A DNA stretch of 64,000 nt from Rhexocercosporidium sp. MPI-PUGE-AT-0058 (Eukaryota; Ascomycota; Leotiomycetes; Helotiales): positions 496,001 to 560,000 of the forward strand of contig JAGTJL010000011.1 of NCBI GenBank assembly GCA_020746875.1. The letters are read 5' to 3'. The notes below the pieces were generated by a model. The model was not told where the DNA came from and did no database searches. It worked only from the letters and a program-made list of their open reading frames with translations. Position numbers and translations under genes: made by a program. This document shows, in pieces, positions 11,629 through 24,418 of this stretch (position 1 is the first letter of the stretch; the number at the start of each line of letters is the position of its first letter).

Positions 11629-13160
11629 GTTGATAGATTGTTTTAGAAACCGGTTCTAGTATCAAAGAGGTTGGAGAGGTTGAGGATGTTGATTGTGTGA
11701 GAATGAATTGAGGAGACAGCTGGTGGATGACATGCAACTCAGTGGGAGCTCTCGATCATTTATATACAACCTTCAATGACTGCGAATCCAAGGATCGCGG
11801 CACATTCGGCCTCCGCTGATACGGAGACGGAGCTGTAGTGTTGCTGAAGCGATGCTGGACCACATGCATAAAACTACGCGTCTTTCAAGAGTGTTGAGTT
11901 TGCTTGAAACGGGCTTAGTCTCGGACTCGTATTCGGAGTTCATGCAAGAAGGTCGACGGCACGATCCGTCTGGATCTGCTCTGGATTGGCTGTAGAACAC
12001 CAAGATCCTCATGTTGTCGTGGCTTGGAAGTTTGGATGTACCTGTTTGCTGGGTTACTGGGTAGCTCGTTTGACCGGCGGAGGTAAATACGTTCCGATTG
12101 GAGTGGTGGATAATGACGCGGTTGGTGGACATTGGCTTAGAAATTGGACCGAATCTGCCGATTCTTGCTTTCAGTGCAAAAGTCGGTCAACACAATGGCA
12201 ATGGCTTTGGAAGTGGGGGTTACCAGCTGTTGTACAATTTCATTTTCATTCTAATTCTCAACAAAGACTAAAAGGAAACCAGGAAAGACGATATCATCCA
12301 TTTTCGGGGGGGGCCTTATTCCACACTGTAGAGTACAAATAGTAGAACCTGAGGAACCGAGTCAAGTTTGGATCACAGCGATAAGATCAGATAGCATTCA
12401 TAGAGGAAGATACATGAAAAGAGGACCCCTGATTGAGGAAGGTTTACCCCTCTTCTCCGTTATGGCATGATTTGACGGAGTTTAGCGAGACCTCAAGCGA
12501 CGGATTCAGGGGGGCTACCCCTGCCCAACAAACTGCACAGTGAAGTTTAAATGCACACACATTACTACCATTGGATGGTCGGAGAGGGATGAGAAATACA
12601 TACGGAATTTATATATATGTGGGCTGGGATTCTTACCTTCGAAAAATCCTTCTTGACCGCAAGGCTTCGCGTTTGGTTTGCATCCGAAGATGCAGACGCG
12701 GCCTCGATTCTGCGGTCTCTTGGCGAATTCGGATGCCGAGACATGCCGAGACAGCGTTCATAAAATGATGACAGATCACGGTGACATTGATAGAAGAAAT
12801 AAATCTCTCCTTCTGGTGAATTGGAGTTCAGATTCTTCTAGGATGATCGCTTCTGCCCAGATCACCATGAAAAAGTAATGGACATGTCTCCGATTTTGTT
12901 GCCTATGTTGAAGTTACGTTTGGTTTTCATGACATTAAACACCAAAATGACCCATCAAAGTCTTTCCAACACATCCTCCAGCGTTTCCTCTTCATGCTGT
13001 TTATTACTCATCTCCTTACGCCTTTTATTGAATACAATTAACATGAAATCTGTCGTTTTCCAGTTTCCATCCTCTCAAGCTGAAGTCTATGTGGTGATCC
13101 CATCGTATTCGTTCTTCGGTCTCGTCCTCATGGAAGTGTCGAGGCCAAAAAGGGAGATGA
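11629..13160. other. Gene-poor stretch
   Basis: No convincing coding frame. G- and C-runs occur at 12306-12313 and around 12420-12530. Open frames of 65-127 codons lack composition and splice support. Confidence 0.3.
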
Positions 13161-13166
13161 ACACAG

Positions 13167-13603
13167 CTAAGATTGACTCGCTTTATCCGCTTCGTTTTCC
13201 TTTAGTGTTTCCGATTTGGTTGTCTGCTCGATCGACTTTTCGAGTTGCCGGACCTCAGTAGCCATGCCTTTGAGAGCCTCTTCTTGCTTCCGTTTGCAAG
13301 CTAAAGTACAAGCATTCTTTGTCTTTAGACTCAACTTAGTTTTTGTACGGCTCGTTTTTATCTTTCAAAACATACTGTCTTTTTGGTACTTGAAGAGCTT
13401 GACAGGCTTTGGCCGCTGGTGCGATGCGTATGATACTCGCCTGCGATGGAGGCTATTGTCAGTACAAGGTATCAGAGCAGTAATTTTTATTGTCTTATGT
13501 ACTGTATTAAAGACTTACAATATCTCTCCGCCCCAGCTAGATCCTGTGGAATCCAATTTCTGACATCATCTTCTGTCAAGCAGCTTGCTCTTGGATCAGA
13601 CAT
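13167..13603 (-). CDS. Tentative small gene, frame ambiguous
   Basis: An ATG at 13603 opens MSDPRASCLTEDDVRNW and ends at a good GTAAGT donor (13518-13513). Downstream, two different continuations exist. One obeys splice phase throughout (TCGCAG acceptor, GTATGT donor, CTTTAG acceptor) and gives a short Ser/Arg-rich tail. The other has much more protein-like content, an amphipathic helix with ALKGMATEVRQLEKSIEQ ending at the TAG at 13167, but needs a one-base shift at a run of five A on the minus strand near 13350. It may be a broken gene or one with an intron I misplaced. No family assigned; the helix would suit a coiled coil. Confidence 0.25.
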
Positions 13604-15636
13604 TTGATCTGTTGCTCGTATAAGGCTCGTCGATAGTTGTTGAAGACAAATGAACTAGAAAACTGCAAGCTTAGGCAAGCTCTACAATATTTATATTACC
13701 AGTCTATAATTCGTGAGTGCGGGGTCTGGTTTATTTGAGGGGCTCATCCAAGCCCTGATTAAGAGCGGCGGAGCTGTAAAGGGGAATGATAGGGTGTCTC
13801 GCACCTCCCCTCCCCGTCTCCCACCCCAAGTGAAAGACTATGATCTTACGATCATTCTCTTCCTATGACTCACTGGTAGCTGCACAATATTTTCTTGGAA
13901 CTCGTCGGCTACTTCTGTTTTTGTCCGACTGCATGCGCTGGCGTTTCTCGTCATGGATCTGATCGAACGTTCCTATGTTCATCAATGACAAGAGAGAGGG
14001 GGGGCTGATTTGGCTAACACTGCATCTTAATACAAATATCTGGTCGTTTGATATTACTTTTCTCCCATGTAGAACAGCCCACGAAGCCTAGGCCTAACCG
14101 GGGTACTTACTATCCTTATTAGCATTAGGACATTGACTTGCCAACAATAAGATCCCTCCCAGCCACATAACATTTATCAGGCATGCATGAATGCTGGAAA
14201 TCACTAGATAGCGAATACAGAGGCGGTGAAGTTCCACGACCCTTTGCTCCCTCGATACTTTTCTACTTTTTAGAAGATCATCCTACTTATTTTTTTGATA
14301 TTCTTTTAGCAGTCTTGCGCATCGAGGCTATAAAAGCTCCGATATATAGAGTAAGGTTAGTTATAGCAAAATTTGAGTATCTTTAAATCACCTTCATTAT
14401 CAGTTGCCACAAAGGGCTTCGCCCGGGCCAGAGGTTTGTTGCAAAGAGAAACGACAAGGTTGCGGAACAAGCAGTCAGAGATTATCGGAGCTGTCAAATG
14501 GGTTATTCGGGAAGAAAGACATGGCGAAGGCACCTGAATATCAGATTAAATATATCCCTCATGCTAATTTCTGAAGAAAAAAAAGTGTAGCCAGGTAGCT
14601 TGGTATGTAATCCCTCCACATGCTTTTCTTGGTCCTTCAGCATGGTCCCGCAGCTCTAGAAACGTCTCCGCCATCCTTGATTAGGAGTTGGTCATTATTC
14701 AAGTTGGCTCGCCGACTACGAGGATAGTTACATTACTACTTGTCGATGCTCGAGCGGCTGAGGGCAAGAGGAGGACGTAGGAATATTGGTCATTCTACAC
14801 TTCATTGGGAAAACACCAGAAGGCGTTCTACGAAGCCGATCATCCCACGATGATAGAGATGTATTTGAAATTATCCCGTCAAGTAATAAGCCACCGCTTA
14901 TTATTCAGCTGCTTTACTTTACCTTGCTCACAGCCGGAGATTAGTGCTTCTGTGCCTTTGTGCTACCTCGAGGTGGCATCCGCTTCCCTGCGGCTTTGTT
15001 TTCCTGCCCCGTGCACCTGCTCCTCGCGACCGTGACAGGCATTCAGAAAAAGAAAATATTTGAGGCTCTTTTCGAAATCTCACTCCTTTTACGAGACTTT
15101 TATCAATGAGTGAAACCTGGTGTGCTCCTCACAGGGCATGATTACAGGGTTCGACTAACCGGTCAGCAGCCGCACGAGCCATTCGCGACGGCAGGTAATT
15201 CTACCCGAGGGCACGATCATCCGCCTACTTCCCAAAACAACACCAAATAGGATATTTGGAAATGACTGCTTCGTCTTTTGAGAGTGGTGCATTTTGGTGG
15301 CTGACAGGATTTGATTCCTTCTCTGTCTCAATCCAGGTTGATGCATCCCCAGCCAATGATCACCGTCATCGGTGGAAACTTGCGACCAGATATTGAGGTG
15401 GGTGGCTGGCATGTCGTCTTTTTTATCCATTTCGCTTCCCCTCCTCCTGGCGGTGCCCTCAGTCCAGTAACTGAAACCTTGGCTGTGGTCTGCTGCATTC
15501 AAAGCTCGAGAAGACGTGTGGCTGGTAGGTGTAGTCGCGTCTACCGCTAGCTCTACCTTTCCCCAGCCCGAGTATTCACTTTCATTCCCTTTTCCTTCCT
15601 ACTCCAAATTCGACCATTAGTTGAGCGGTCAAGAAC
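13604..15636. other. Gene-poor stretch and probable promoter
   Basis: About 2 kb with no supportable gene. The 115-codon minus-strand frame at 15155-15502 lies in the presumed promoter of the next gene and has no splice or family support. A pyrimidine-rich stretch just before 15637 resembles a fungal 5' UTR. Confidence 0.3.
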
Positions 15637-17879
15637 ATGGCCTTCAGTCATCGACCTCTCTTTCAAGATCCAGGATACGATTCAGTGCGAAACATTTGTG
15701 CTTCTCTAGGCTACAAATCGGAGACCAAGACTGAGCGACACTTCAAGATTCTGAGCACAAAAACTGCAAGTTATCGGAAGAGTTTCTTGGATAAGTCTCC
15801 TGTCCTGGCCGAATTCCCTCTATCAAACGTCGCACCCGAAGTTCAAGCTTGCGCGGCTGAATTTCTGGATCAATATTGGCACCTGTTCCAGGACTCCAGT
15901 GAGGCTCGCGCTTTCTCGTGGCCTATCTACCCCTTCGACAGATCGAGGTAATATGATGGCACAGATCAAGCTGCTCAGACAGAGACTGATCTATGGCAGG
16001 ATTTTGTCCGGAATTGCGAAACTCATGTGTGCTCAAGAGTATTTCCGACAGAAAAACATGATCGCCAAAGACAGATCGAAGGAGGGAGACAAACAGCCTC
16101 ACCAATCGGAGACAAACAACCTGGACAGTGATGCTGATGCCCCGTTCATCGTCGACCCAACTCCATCTGCTTCTGTGCCAGACTTTGGGGGTAAATCCGC
16201 CACTGTCCACAAATCAGATTCGGTTTTCGATGGTCCCTCTGAGTATGACCCGTCGTCCACTTAACCTCCCCAGTTTGCCACAGCTCTGACAAGTGAAAAA
16301 GCAGCGAAAGCGAAAGCGACAGCGAAAACGAAGATGATGCCGAAGAGATGAAAAAGAACATCGAAATACATCTCGACTACGTCTACCCCTTGAACCACTC
16401 CAGAGATGGAAAATCGAGCGATTGGCTCTTTACAGTACGTGATCTTTTGCGCGAAGTGTCAAGTATTTTGCATTACTAATATCGTACACCCAGTCCGAAA
16501 AATGCCCAGACGATGTCGAACCTTTCGCATTCCGGTACCTACACGAACATAATCTGTACAACTCGAAAGCCGATAACATTGATGCTATTCACAAATTCTC
16601 AAAAGATCTAAAACAACATCTCAACGTCACATGTGCCCCATCCAAGGACCACAAGATTTTCAAGAGATGCGAACAGCTAGTGCAGAGAGCTAATCGGAGA
16701 TGGGATGCTGGTGGCTATGGATTCTTGACAAAGAAGAATAGCGGCATAAGAAAGACCCCAGTCTTCGAGCATGCATGGATGCATCACCGCAAGAGGTGGA
16801 TAGAGGCAATACACTCGGGTATCACTACTGGTTTACTGGAGATCCCGTCGCAATCTCCATCTCCTCCTACGGTAAACAGCAAACGGGTATGTACTTCAAG
16901 ACGCTTAAGTGTCACCAGAATTTTGATGACATTGCTGATGGATATCTCATGATAGTCTGCGGATGAAATAGAGATTCTCGGCGACTCGAATCGAACAACA
17001 CAAGCGGGGCAATCGAAGCGAAGATCAAAAGAGTCTTCTGGAGCACCTGTAGCTCACAATGCAAACCATTCTACGGCTACGTCATTCATTCCATCAAGTG
17101 ATATTAGTGTCGGTGTCACCCGAGCTCCAGAAGCAGTGATGGTCAATCCTGTTCCTGGACCACAAATTTCGACAAGTACATGTACTCGAGCTTGGGTTGC
17201 ACGTCCATCACCTGCAGCGAAGAACGCAGGGACTTCTAACGGTATTGATCAACCAGCTATATCTGTGGACATGACAATTGATGATCATCCGCCTCGCCAC
17301 GCCGTGGCCTCTGCCAGTGTCGTGTCTTCAGGGCTCGCCGGTTCCAACTACAATGCTCCGTTTCACGTCGATTCACCCCCTCCGCTGAAACTCGAGCCAC
17401 TTTCTCCAGGTCTCGATAGCGTGGCAAATATCCCCAACAACAAAAGTCCTAGTAAAGCACCATCCAAACCCACCTCTGCCGACACCGTCACAAACAGCGT
17501 TGTGCCAGATAAACCAAAGCTCTACTTCGCCATCGAGAACTCCAAGGGAATGCCAGATACTTCAGTCTCACAGCTTGTATCGGGGCCAACCTTCCGAGAC
17601 TCTAGTATTTCAGACTTCTTCGCTCTTGTAGCTACTAGGTCTGTCAAGACTATTGACGAACTTCACGATATCACACTCCGATATACCTGGATCAATCAAA
17701 ACGCTGTTGTCGTTAATAAATATATTGGGGAAGAAGCCTGGGAAGATATCAAAGAAGATGTCTTGGATTTCTTTCGTATGTCGAGGGAGGATAATAGAGC
17801 TCGAAGACGATTTCATATTTGGGTCATGACGGGGGATATCACTAAGGTTGGCAAGAGTATTTCGAGAGACGATATTTGA
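15637..17879 (+). CDS. Uncharacterised six-exon protein
   Basis: Proposed exons 15637-15898, 15965-16038, 16097-16242, 16302-16434, 16494-16886 and 16956-17879, 643 aa; introns 58-69 nt, phases consistent. The best-supported junction is 16434/16494 (GTACGT donor, TTACTAAT branch, CACCCAG acceptor); introns 2 and 3 are the weakest. The N-terminus is a compact helical region. An acidic Ser-Glu tract (SESESDSENEDD) precedes a conserved-looking block with VEPFAFRYLHEHNLYNSK. A long low-complexity Ser/Pro/Thr linker leads to a C-terminal helical domain (TIDELHDITLRYTWINQNA, EEAWEDIKEDVLDFFRM). I do not recognise the family. No signal peptide, membrane segment or Cys cluster. A competing frame at 16775-16886 also looks coding, so exon 5 could contain a missed intron or a frameshift. 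Confidence 0.5.
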
Positions 17880-18972
17880 TTGAGGAGAAAGCCTATTTTA
17901 TGTTTTCTTTGACCAAAGGTTTTCTATAAAACTTTCTTCTTCTAATCGCTATTCTAAATGATAAATTAATCAACTTGACTTGAACCTAAATTATTAAAGC
18001 CCGTAAGAAGTCGTCGGAGTTTTAACTTTTCCACCAGTGAAGTGCCCCACAAATTTCCAGAAGCTTAATAAATCTATATAAGATGGCAAATATTGTCTTA
18101 ACCTGATTTAAATGCCATGACATACATCGATTAACTGACGGTTGGTACTCGTGCCTCTTGATTCCTGTCAGAGCATTTACAAGTTATCTTTTCACAACTT
18201 CCTCTCCTGATTTCGAAGTAGAGCAAAAGAACGTCCAGTAGGAATTCAGCACCACTGCCGCATAACTCGCGTCCTGAATATAACAAGGGCCTCTCAGAAC
18301 ATATGACTTGGGCTTGATTATATTACTGGGGTTTCACCCACTTTCTCCATGAGTGAGCCTAAACCTAGCAGGGTAAGAATAAAGGACAATACCATATCCA
18401 ATCACAAGTTTCTTGAAACCTGCTGCGCAAGGGTTCAGTCCACGAAGAACGACGGTATGATCAAGACTGATCGGGTTACTTCCGATCAAATCAATATTGC
18501 AGGGTTTTCGGTGAGAGAGACGTTCCCATCCCGTGTTTCTTTCGCGGCACGTCCAACCAATCACAGGTGGGAAATAAGCGAACCATCACCGATTCCGCTC
18601 CAGAGACGGATCCTGTGACGGACTCACTCAAACGAGCCTGGTTGGGCAAGAAAGGATCGACGGCTGTGACGTTACTGTCTACAAGACTACTCAAAGCGTA
18701 GAGTAGGTAGTGTGGTAGAGAGGAACCTCGGATGTTTCTTTGTCACATGACTAAGTCGGCTCTTCTCACGTATAAGAGATTAACACTTGAAGGTTATATA
18801 AAACAGACACATCTTATAAATATTCTATTTAATTTATCTTTTTCCCTCGCCTTTCTTCTACTAAGAGTACTCTTTAGATATGTAATTTCTCTAGATTTGA
18901 TAGATCTGGTATTTGCTAAAGCTAGAAAGTCCTCTGATAACTCGCTCCTTGCGACCTCACTTGTTATGTGTC
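17880..18972. other. Intergenic, becoming AT-rich
   Basis: No gene seen. From about 18720 composition shifts to AT-rich with TA-rich words, the edge of the decayed repeat cluster that follows. Confidence 0.35.
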
Positions 18973-19137
18973 TAACGACGTAATACCTCACGCAGTCGAG
19001 TATAAGAGCAAAATTATAGCAAGAGTAATATTATAGGGCTAATACGGAGGAAATAAAGAAGATAAAGCTATAAAAGAAGAGAAGCTTTCTTATATATACA
19101 CATGCCTCCAGAATTAGTCCGAAACAAGTCCGACTAA
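18973..19137. repeat. Decayed LTR-like repeat, copy 1
   Basis: Shares an AGTCGAGTATAAGAG start and a CATGCCTCC...TTAGTCC...AAGTCCGAC end with the copy at 19565. Differences between the two are mostly C-to-T and G-to-A, as expected from RIP; this copy is the more degraded. Confidence 0.55.
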
Positions 19138-19564
19138 GCTCTTAATTAAAGTAATAAAAGTTTCGAATTAAAGCTTCCAGCTAAGTTTTAAATAAATGAT
19201 TTAAGTGCTTCCGATACCATGAATTCCGGTGGGAAATACAAGACCCGAGGTCTAAGGATCAATCGAGGTTTCGTACTAAATACAAATCCAAAAGATAAGG
19301 TTATCGATTCAGCTTCCGGCTAAGCCTTAAATCTGTCCATAGCGGCCGCTATATAAAGAAGGTGATTGGAGTAAAAGTCAACGAAAGCGACTCGATTTCT
19401 AGTACTTCTGAGCTAAATCACGCCCTAATTCCCAAACCGTTAAGTCGGATCGAAATCGTAAAGCATTCGGAGGCTTTTCGGGCCTGTATCGTCGCCGGGT
19501 CTTCTAAGTAAGATACTATTTAAATACTCTCTCCGGCGGAGTCGATCTTTTTTATTTAATATAA

Positions 19565-19711
19565 CAACGTAACACCTCGCGGAGTCGAGTATAAGAGTAA
19601 TAGTATAAGTGTACTAAAAAAGAAACAAAGAAGATCGAAAGCCGTAGAAGAGAGGAGGCCTTCTTATATATGCACATGCCTCCGGGACTGGTCCGAAACA
19701 GGTCCGACTCC
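19565..19711. repeat. Decayed LTR-like repeat, copy 2
   Basis: Direct-orientation partner of the repeat at 18973. Retains GC-richer forms of the same words (CCTCCGGGACTGGTCCG), so it is less affected by RIP. Confidence 0.55.
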
Positions 19712-19864
19712 GTAACTATTATGCCAAGCATCACAATGTGGTATAAAAAGCCGTTTCCTCCTACAGTAGTAAAGCTAGTTTTCGGTTGCTCACTAAGCTG
19801 GCGATTTTTGCCTTACGTTTACTTATATAAGAACCTAAGAATACCAATATATTTGACTTACGGT

Positions 19865-20131
19865 CATAACGACACTAGCACTAGCGAAGCAATCGATGCA
19901 AGAAGTATATGGTAATACGTTGGCGGAGCTATCCAGTACTAATAGATATAATACAAAAGAAAGAAATGGATAAAGAGAAGAAAAAGCGAAGAAGAACATA
20001 TGCTCTTATATACAGGGCCGCCTCCGAAACGCCTCCGGTACTAGTCCGACCCGGATTAACTTAATTATCCCTACCCTAATGGATTCCCTAACTTGCTTAG
20101 AGACTCCTAACTAAGTTTATTATCACAACAG
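19865..20131. repeat. Solo-LTR-like repeat, copy 3
   Basis: Begins with ACGACACTAGC, contains GCTCTTATATACA, CCTCCGGTACTAGTCCGAC and a GATTCCCTAAC...AGACTCCTAA tail. Closely matches the copy at 20446 along its whole ~265-bp length. No coding remnant lies between the copies, so these look like solo LTRs or LTR fragments. Confidence 0.55.
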
Positions 20132-20445
20132 TGCTCATAACACAACGAATATTAAGTAAAAAGTAATATCTCAACCAATCACTAAATTCACTCTAAAAAA
20201 GGAGAAAGTTTAAGGATTACTTAAAAAAAAAACGCCGATTTCGCGAGAATCAGTAATTGAGCCAATATATGCTCTTGTACCAAACTAGTTATCTAATAAA
20301 GGCTCAAAAGTATAAAAAATAATATATAAGTTTTTTTTTTTCAGGGAAGGTCATTTTCTCTATACGTCTTTCTGCGCATGTCCTCTGCACAAATAACGTT
20401 CAAGTAGTGCTAGTCTGCTAGAGGTATAATTTTCTCATCGACCGT

Positions 20446-20716
20446 ATGTAACGACACTAGCTAAGAGAGCGGTGTAAGAGGTATATAGTAGTACTTTAGC
20501 TGAGGCTATCGAGAGCTAATAAGTCTAATACGAAAGAAACAAGAAGATAAAAAAGAAAAGAGAAAAAAAGAGAGCGTGAGCTCTTATGTATAATCGCTTC
20601 CGAAACCGCTCCGGTACTAGTCCGACTTAGCATAACTTGATTTCCGTTAAACCCCTAGATTCCCTGACTCGCTGAGAATCTCCTAAGTGCACCTATCGTC
20701 ATACCTTAACACTTCA
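20446..20716. repeat. Solo-LTR-like repeat, copy 4
   Basis: Begins TGTAACGACACTAGC and carries the CTCCGGTACTAGTCCGAC core and the GATTCCCTGACTCGC tail seen in copy 3. The TG start suggests a true LTR edge. It ends about 270 bp from the pectate lyase stop codon, in the 3' flank of that gene. Confidence 0.55.
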
Positions 20717-20987
20717 CAAAACGAACTTCCTCATCTAATTACGAGGTGAATTTAGAAGTCGTATATGCTGATGTCCATTGGATGATAGCATAACTAAGTA
20801 GATAACAAGAAATTTGAAGAAATATTATGTACGAAAGCGATTCTGATCGCTGTTTTTAAGTTCTCCCCGACCAAATATATACAACTCAAAAGACTCTGAT
20901 ACTCAAAGAGAGCGTTGAGCCAAAGCATGCCCCCGTCGCTTCTACCGTTCTTCATCGAGGGGCGGACAGATCCAAGCAAAATCCCGT

Positions 20988-22189
20988 TCAGAAGTTAAGT
21001 GTAGCACCAACAGAAGCCAGAACAGAAGCCTTAACCTTCGCGGATCCGAGAAGAGTGTACTTGTACGGCACAGTCTTCAAAGTACCGGCCTCGACGGTGT
21101 TCGTTCCAGAGCCAAGATCAACGTCGTTGACTGTAGCGAAACCGATGGTCTTGGAGTCTGCGGATTCAATGGCCTTAGCGACACCGGAGAAGACGGAGGA
21201 CTCGATGAGGACCTGGGCACCGATGCGGGTGTTGAGGCCGGTGGAGGAGGTTTCCGAGTATTGGCTGAGCGGTTTGTTAATGATGCGTTTGGCTGGAACA
21301 GGGGGAAAGGTGGGGGGCTTACTTGAAGATATGGGCAGTTCCAAAACGGATGGAAGGGCCACGGGAGTTAATGTTCTTGAAGTAATTGTTGGCGTATGTG
21401 ACAATCAAGTGGCCGGTGTCCTCAGCTCCGTTAGAGTCAGAGTGACCGACAAGTGAGGCTTTGAAGTGATCGTGAAAGAAGGTGTTGGAGATGGTGATGT
21501 AGTCGGATGCGTGAGTGACGTCGCAGAGACCATCGTAGAAGTCCTTTCCGTGGTCTTGGTCTGAAGATAGATCTAAGTGGTCGACCCAGACGTTGGTGGC
21601 CTTTTGGATACCGACGGCATCGCCAGCAGAGGCCAAGACCTTCGAGATCTTTAGATTACGCAGGATCACTGTGAAATATTAGAATTGTATTGTACATGAG
21701 TAGATGCTATTGGGTTTATGACTGACCGTTAGAAACATTGATTACACGGAATCCAACACCAACAATGCTGGAACCAGCAGCACCCCCGATAGTTGTATCG
21801 GCGGTAACCTTGATGACAGTGTTGCCAGTAATGGTACCAGAGACTAAGCAGACTGCAGCAGCGTCTTGAGTTGCACAGGCAGTGAGTTCTTCGAGAGTTG
21901 TGCAAGTGGTGACAGCAGCTGATCCACCTCCTGTAGTACCACCGTTCTGGGTGGCATATCCAATGTCACAAGCATCAGTAATGGCTCCTGACGAGGTAGA
22001 TGGTGTGCTTGAGTTCGAAGATCCACTGTTGCTAGTCGCATTATTGGTGGCAGCGCCCTTGGCCACCGAGGACACTTCATGAGCAGTTCCAGTAGAGCCA
22101 GCAGTAGTCTCGTATCCAGCGACAAGGGGAGCAGCATAAACTGTAGCGGCCAGCAAGGCGAGGGTAGGGATGGAATTCGTGAACTTCAT
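20988..22189 (-). CDS. Secreted pectate lyase, PL1 family
   Basis: Exons 22189-21727, 21668-21323 and 21264-20988, 361 aa; donors GTCAGT and GTAAGC. A signal peptide (MKFTNSIPTLALLAATVYA) is followed by a ~45-residue Ser/Thr/Asn-rich stretch that is unusual before a PL1 domain. The parallel beta-helix has the family motifs: VWVDHLDLSSD, the acidic Ca2+ site region near DGLCDVTHASDYITISN, and RGPSIRFGTAHIFN, which contains the catalytic-site Arg of the RxPxxRxGxxH signature. The enzyme cleaves de-esterified pectin by beta-elimination outside the cell and is Ca2+-dependent. A shorter upstream frame runs past 22189, but the ATG there gives the signal peptide. Its 3' flank is the LTR-like repeat cluster. 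A CCCCAC word at 22476-22481 could be a CreA carbon-repression site, which is weak evidence alone. Confidence 0.88.
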
Positions 22190-24418
22190 TCTTACTGATG
22201 TTTGTGATCTGTTTGTGGGTTTGTAGAGAAAAAGTCGATTGAATAGGAAGAACAGAATGAAGCTTCCGGAGCCTAGAAGTTTGAAGTGTTGCAAAAAGGC
22301 TTGCGTACTTTGAAAAAGAATATGAATGTACAGTAGGACAGCAAGAATGAGCGTGTTGAGGCAAGGAAAGAGGATGTGCCTATTTGTCTAGTCTTTATAC
22401 AGTATTATTCCCACATCCCCGGTCAAGCTTCATCCCATAAGTCTTGATGACCTGCTATAGACTCAAGAGCAGGGTCCCCACATGTTTCGAAGAAACGCAC
22501 AAAACGAAACATGGAAGTTAGGACAGACCTTGCGGTACTCAAAAAGCTGACAGACATGCTTTTGTGCAGAGATCTCGTCTCGATACCTGATCGGCAAGAT
22601 CTTGCTGTCCAAATTTTCATGACTTTTAAGAACAATACTCCAACAATCAGAAATGAAGAATAATCCCTAGTTCAGTCAAAGTAGTTCAGCAATGACTTCA
22701 AATTCTTATCCAAAGGCTGTCGAGTCTTGAAAACGAACGATAAGCACAAACAAGCCTCGCCAACCCATCTAGCCCGCAATCAAAACACCACGCGGCTTCC
22801 CAATGCACGTCCCCCTTGTAAATTAAAACCTCCAAGACCTGCAGAAACGTCGTCACAAGAATCTCTTGGCACTTTAAACGGACCTGCGATAGCCGAGTTC
22901 CCAGCCACTAACAACCCGGATGCGAGGCAAGGTTCAGGAACTCGCATCCTAATCCCGATGTAAGTAATATATTTGAGTATCTTAGCTTCAATTGAAATAG
23001 GTGGGGGTTGTGAGATGTATAGTTTATGTCCACCTCCTTTTAATAAAGCCCTGTTACGAGTACAGAGATTACGTCTACTTCGCGTGTGTGAATCGGGATG
23101 GATTATTGATCTCCTGCCTTCGAGTCAGTCAGTGGTGGACGAGAAGCTCTCGTCCGAATTGATTCCCTGTACGACTACTAAGCAGCCGAGTCCCGAAAGT
23201 TCCTTAGTGCTCACCTAGCGAGAATAAATATTTGACTTTCGGTTAGGCGAGTCTGGTTTAATCCTTCATGCGATCTTTAGTTTTAGTATTCTGTGAGACT
23301 TTTCTTCGCGACTACACGAAGCTAATCCTGAGTGCATTATAATGTCTTTTGCTCTATAATTGAGACAGATTCTTTGAGGAGCTGAGCTCTCTGTCTGTCA
23401 TACGAAAGCTCGCTTCTCGTATTCGTAAAGGCACGAAGGTGGGATACGGGACAGACCCTAGCGTTCTCCATTCACCTTTCTGTATCCTTCGCTGTCTTTG
23501 GACGCTCCTCTGATTCAAGATCATGGCATATAGGGAGATGTCACAAGTGACCACATCAAGCCAAACTTGTGAGAAGTTTAGAGATTATTCGTTATTTTAA
23601 AAATTAGTTGAATTAGCTCAATTAGATCAATCGAATAGATAACCAGAAAAGTGCCTCCGATCGGATAAGTAATTACAACACAAACTTTCATTACAGGTAC
23701 TGTACTCTTCCCACTTACCACTTATCATCCATTCTACCAAGTATATCAACACATACAAGAACAATTGAACCCCTTGCTTCCCCCCCACCAAAAATCCGAA
23801 TCCAAATCCAAATCACAATACAAACCAACTCCCGCAAAGAAAAACCAATCAAGACCGAACACAAGTACCTAACCCAAAATGAATGCGCCTGGGCTATCAT
23901 ACTTTAATTCTCTAAAGACGTAGAAGCAAAGCTTTGGTGCGATCTAAAGGAGAAAAATGCAATAATTAAGCGACATGGGAAACCAAAATATATTCCTTCC
24001 TGCCTACACAGGTTGATGGGTGCTAAGAGATTTTGGGGAATGTGTCCCCCATCTCCTGTACCAACGCCACATGATATGAGATGTGGCTGGAAACAGGGTA
24101 GGAACAAGAAAACATTGATTGGTTGCGAAAGAAATAAAAGTGACGCAAGGTAAGTTATAAACCCAGAGGGGTTTGACAGTCCATGGGTGAATCTCTCTTT
24201 CGATTGGAAAACGAAGATCAAGCAGTCGATATTGATCATATCGCCAAATAACATTCAATACGCGCTAAGGAGTAGACGATACTCCTTGACTATAAAAATC
24301 ACGACACCTCACCTCCGGCCCCGCTTCTCTCAACCACTCTCGTTCTTCACTCACATCTCCACACCACACATCATCATCCACCACCAATCTCCCTCTCAGC
24401 CCAACTCACTCCACCACC
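22190..24418. other. Intergenic between pectate lyase and P450
   Basis: Contains the pectate lyase promoter (22190 to about 22650) and about 1.5 kb with no supportable gene. The 3' part (24290-24418) is very C/A-rich and lies 3' of the P450 stop. No repeat family was recognised. Confidence 0.35.

Noticed and set aside
15155..15502. Minus-strand 115-codon frame
   Set aside because: Begins and ends without splice partners in the presumed promoter of the next gene, and the composition is not convincing.
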